DNA of 15,281 bases, taken from contig JAOZGV010000007.1 in assembly GCA_026015225.1 (NCBI GenBank), positions 1-15,281 on the forward strand, given 5' to 3'. The DNA comes from Candidatus Bathyarchaeota archaeon. Its GTDB lineage: Archaea > Thermoproteota > Bathyarchaeia > 40CM-2-53-6 > RBG-13-38-9. A program made the translations under genes and the position numbers. Every line of letters starts with the position of its first letter. Position 1 is the first letter of the stretch. The notes under the pieces are model-generated. The model was not told the DNA's origin, searched no databases, and was given only the letters and a program-made list of their open reading frames with translations. Shown here piece by piece: positions 13,886 to 15,281 of the stretch.

Positions 13886-14003
13886 AAAATGAAAGAAATT
13901 TCCTAATAAAAAAAATCTTTTCCAAAAAGTTTGCATTAATGTGAATTCGCTGGGTTAATTCAATTAAATACCTGTTCCTTTTCATAATGCCCAATATTGC
14001 CCA

Positions 14004-14567
14004 TCATTTTGCTTGGATTACTTTAAGTAAATCTGCTTTTGTAATTATGCCTTTGATTTCCCCTCTGTTCATAATTATTATCGCTTGATTATATTGTAAA
14101 AGTGTAGATAAAACCACTACAGGAGTCTCCTCATCAACGCATGGAAGAGCTTCATCCATTATTGCTTTAACAAGTAGTTTGGAAAGTTCAGAAGGATCTT
14201 CCCCTTTTATTATTCGGTCTGTTATGGTTCTTTCAGATATGCTTCCTACTATCTGAGATTTGTCAAAAACTGGTAATTGAGAATAACCTGTTTCATGCAT
14301 TATCCCAGTTGCTTTTGAAATCAAGTCTTCTTTCTCGACCCCAACCACTTTGTCATGAAAAATATCTTTTGCTTTCATTTCTGTTTTCCTTTCCAAACTT
14401 TCCAAAAGATCAAATATCGCTTTAGTCTTTAAGTAGGAAGGATTTATTCTTCCCCTTTCTATTTTGGCTATCATTGATTGGCTAATATCAACCATTCGGG
14501 CAAGTTTTTTTTGACTTAGACCAAGTCTTTTTCTCCTTCTTTCTATTTCCTTAATTGATGGCAACAT
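14004..14567 (-). CDS. Transcription regulator with XRE-type HTH and paired CBS domains
   Basis: The 187 residues combine an N-terminal lambda-repressor-like HTH (about 5-58; RRKRLGLSQKKLARMVDISQ and SMIAKIERGRINPSY are the scanning and recognition helices) with two CBS domains, about 66-122 and 130-187, which form one Bateman module. Such modules bind adenosine ligands such as AMP, ATP or S-adenosylmethionine, so the protein probably couples DNA binding to energy or methyl-donor status. This architecture is common and largely confined to archaea. The length fits the family. A TATA-like box at 14603-14610 predicts a leader of about 12 bases and no ribosome-binding site is seen. The nearby carrier-cysteine synthase operon is a possible target, but this is inference from position alone. 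Confidence 0.9.
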   Translation of the reverse strand: MLPSIKEIERRRKRLGLSQKKLARMVDISQSMIAKIERGRINPSYLKTKAIFDLLESLERKTEMKAKDIFHDKVVGVEKEDLISKATGIMHETGYSQLPVFDKSQIVGSISERTITDRIIKGEDPSELSKLLVKAIMDEALPCVDEETPVVVLSTLLQYNQAIIIMNRGEIKGIITKADLLKVIQAK

Positions 14568-14815
14568 AAGTTATAATAGATCATGGAAATTTTTATTTTT
14601 TTTCATAAATAGGAAGATGGAGGTGTGCGCGTGTTAAATTCTGAACTGATATCGATTTTGGGATCCTTACAAAAGAATACTATTATATACAAAAATTATA
14701 TTCAAGAGAGTGTTGTCCCATTATGCAGTTATTATACGAGTAGAAAATTATGATTGAATGCACAGTTGAACTATTATCAAAAATGCATAATCGTGCAAGT
14801 CTCTGTAAATAATAA
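14568..14815. other. Intergenic region upstream of the XRE-CBS gene
   Basis: It contains ATTTATGA (minus strand, 14603-14610) as a TATA box for the XRE-CBS gene and a 12-base alternating tract at 14623-14634. Nothing else is recognisable. Confidence 0.35.
14623..14634. repeat. GTGTGCGCGTGT tract upstream of the XRE-CBS gene
   Basis: Twelve bases of alternating purine and pyrimidine lie about 12 bases upstream of the TATA box, the position of a BRE or activator site. Confidence 0.4.
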
Positions 14816-15281
14816 TTATTTTTTTATTGTTGACGCATGCTCAATTCTCTTTTTGAGATCTTTTACATTTAATTTTCTGAGTGCTTTTTTTAGATTTTCA
14901 TAACCAGCAACTTTTACCGCAAACTCATCTGCCTTATACTCTTCCTTATGACGGATGAATGTGAGTGAGGTTATTCCAATAAAGGAAGCAAGTGTTGGAT
15001 TATGGTTTGAATGTGCATGGTAAGCCTCATGAGCTACCACAGCCTTTATTTCATTATATTTTAGCCGATTAAGTAATCCTAAAGTAAGATAGACCTTTTT
15101 CCTAAACGTGAACGCACTAACTCCTGGCCAGCCGAGAATTGAAATATCTATACTAAAACTTTTTGCAAGCCTATTTATGTAGGCTGGAGTAGCAATAGTT
15201 TCTTTGACCCATTTTGTAATATGATATTTAACTCCTCCAAGCAATAAAATACCTACAAGCACGATAGCTAAATATGCCCAT
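14816..15281 (-). CDS. M48-family membrane zinc metalloprotease (5' end outside window)
   Basis: The frame is open to the right edge. A GTG at 15262 could start a 148-residue protein, but upstream in-frame codons encode WAYLAI and extend a hydrophobic helix (to LVGILLLGG), so the real start is probably beyond the window. The zinc site is H78-E79-A-Y-H82 counted from that GTG, with the third ligand E108 in E-Y-K-A-D, as in the M48 (HtpX/Ste24) family. GVSAFTFRKKVYLT (47-60) matches the usual N-A-F-A-x-G strand before the site, here with S-A-F-T. Between the zinc motifs lies one moderately hydrophobic stretch (about 89-103), shorter than in HtpX. The protein is probably a small membrane protease that removes damaged or signalling proteins; the substrate is unknown. 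Confidence 0.85.
   Translation of the reverse strand, partial: WAYLAIVLVGILLLGGVKYHITKWVKETIATPAYINRLAKSFSIDISILGWPGVSAFTFRKKVYLTLGLLNRLKYNEIKAVVAHEAYHAHSNHNPTLASFIGITSLTFIRHKEEYKADEFAVKVAGYENLKKALRKLNVKDLKKRIEHASTIKK

Larger units (their letters stand above)
13681..14003. other. Intergenic region with promoter, palindrome and GC tracts
   Basis: The 323 bases hold no gene that I can see. They include the TATA box of the carrier operon, two alternating GC-rich tracts (GCACGTGCG at 13734-13742 and CGCGCA at 13763-13768), very AT-rich DNA at 13790-13870, and a hairpin at 13870-13885. Confidence 0.4.

Noticed and set aside
13889..13906. Tiny ORF (Met-Lys-Glu-Ile-Ser-stop) behind an AGGAATAAAA, resembling a leader peptide
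   Set aside because: It has only five codons, lies opposite to the direction of the neighbouring genes, and no gene follows it in that direction.
1..15281. CRISPR arrays, transposases, integrases, phage genes
   Set aside because: I saw no regularly spaced repeats and no ORF with such motifs; the broken genes are not flanked by recognisable insertion sequence ends.

Overview
The window looks archaeal. It is AT-rich by eye, with TATA-box-like promoters 20-45 bases ahead of several starts, short or absent leaders, frequent GTG/TTG starts, an XRE-CBS regulator, a PP-loop thiolase with a C-terminal NFACT-type RNA-binding domain, and a C-terminal membrane anchor of the VGGE-x-x-P-[IV]-N-K-L kind known from TACK archaea. 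A Bathyarchaeia-like member of the Thermoproteota is my best guess, but it is only an inference.

Layout. Positions 1-472 hold the tail of a membrane-anchored protein, a small Cys-rich ORF on the minus strand and a second, orphan anchor tail. Positions 693-4648 hold a cyclase-family hydrolase (-), an EamA/DMT permease (+), a one-domain cupin (+), a zinc-ribbon membrane protein with a Met-rich loop (-) and a four-helix membrane protein (+). A 580-base gap with palindromes leads to an FTR1-type iron permease (5230-6075). From 6219 to 13655 most genes concern sulfur: TusA, a tRNA-thiolation-type PP-loop enzyme, an FdhD relic, a DsrE-family protein, a frameshifted cysteine synthase-like enzyme, an ECF-transporter relic, a ThiF/MoeB-type E1 with an extra C-terminal domain, an HtrA protease, a cysteine synthase, and a MoaD/CysO-like sulfur carrier immediately upstream of it. 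An XRE-CBS regulator and a partial M48 metalloprotease close the window.

How the genes may work together. The carrier (13332-13655) and cysteine synthase (12407-13324) are 7 bases apart and resemble the CysO-CysM pair, in which a protein thiocarboxylate donates sulfur to make cysteine. The E1-like protein could adenylate the carrier. TusA and the DsrE protein are persulfide relay proteins that could feed this route or tRNA thiolation, and FdhD (now decayed) is also a sulfurtransferase. The carrier's Gly-Gly is followed by 14 more residues, so it should need proteolytic trimming before use; no JAMM protease is seen here. The HtrA gene lies just upstream of the E1 gene on the same strand.

A second theme is decay: three or four broken genes (anchor tail, FdhD, cysteine synthase-like, ECF component) lie among intact ones. 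A third is a short alternating purine-pyrimidine GC-rich tract (GCGCGC, GTGTGCGC and variants) in nearly every intergenic gap of this otherwise AT-rich DNA.
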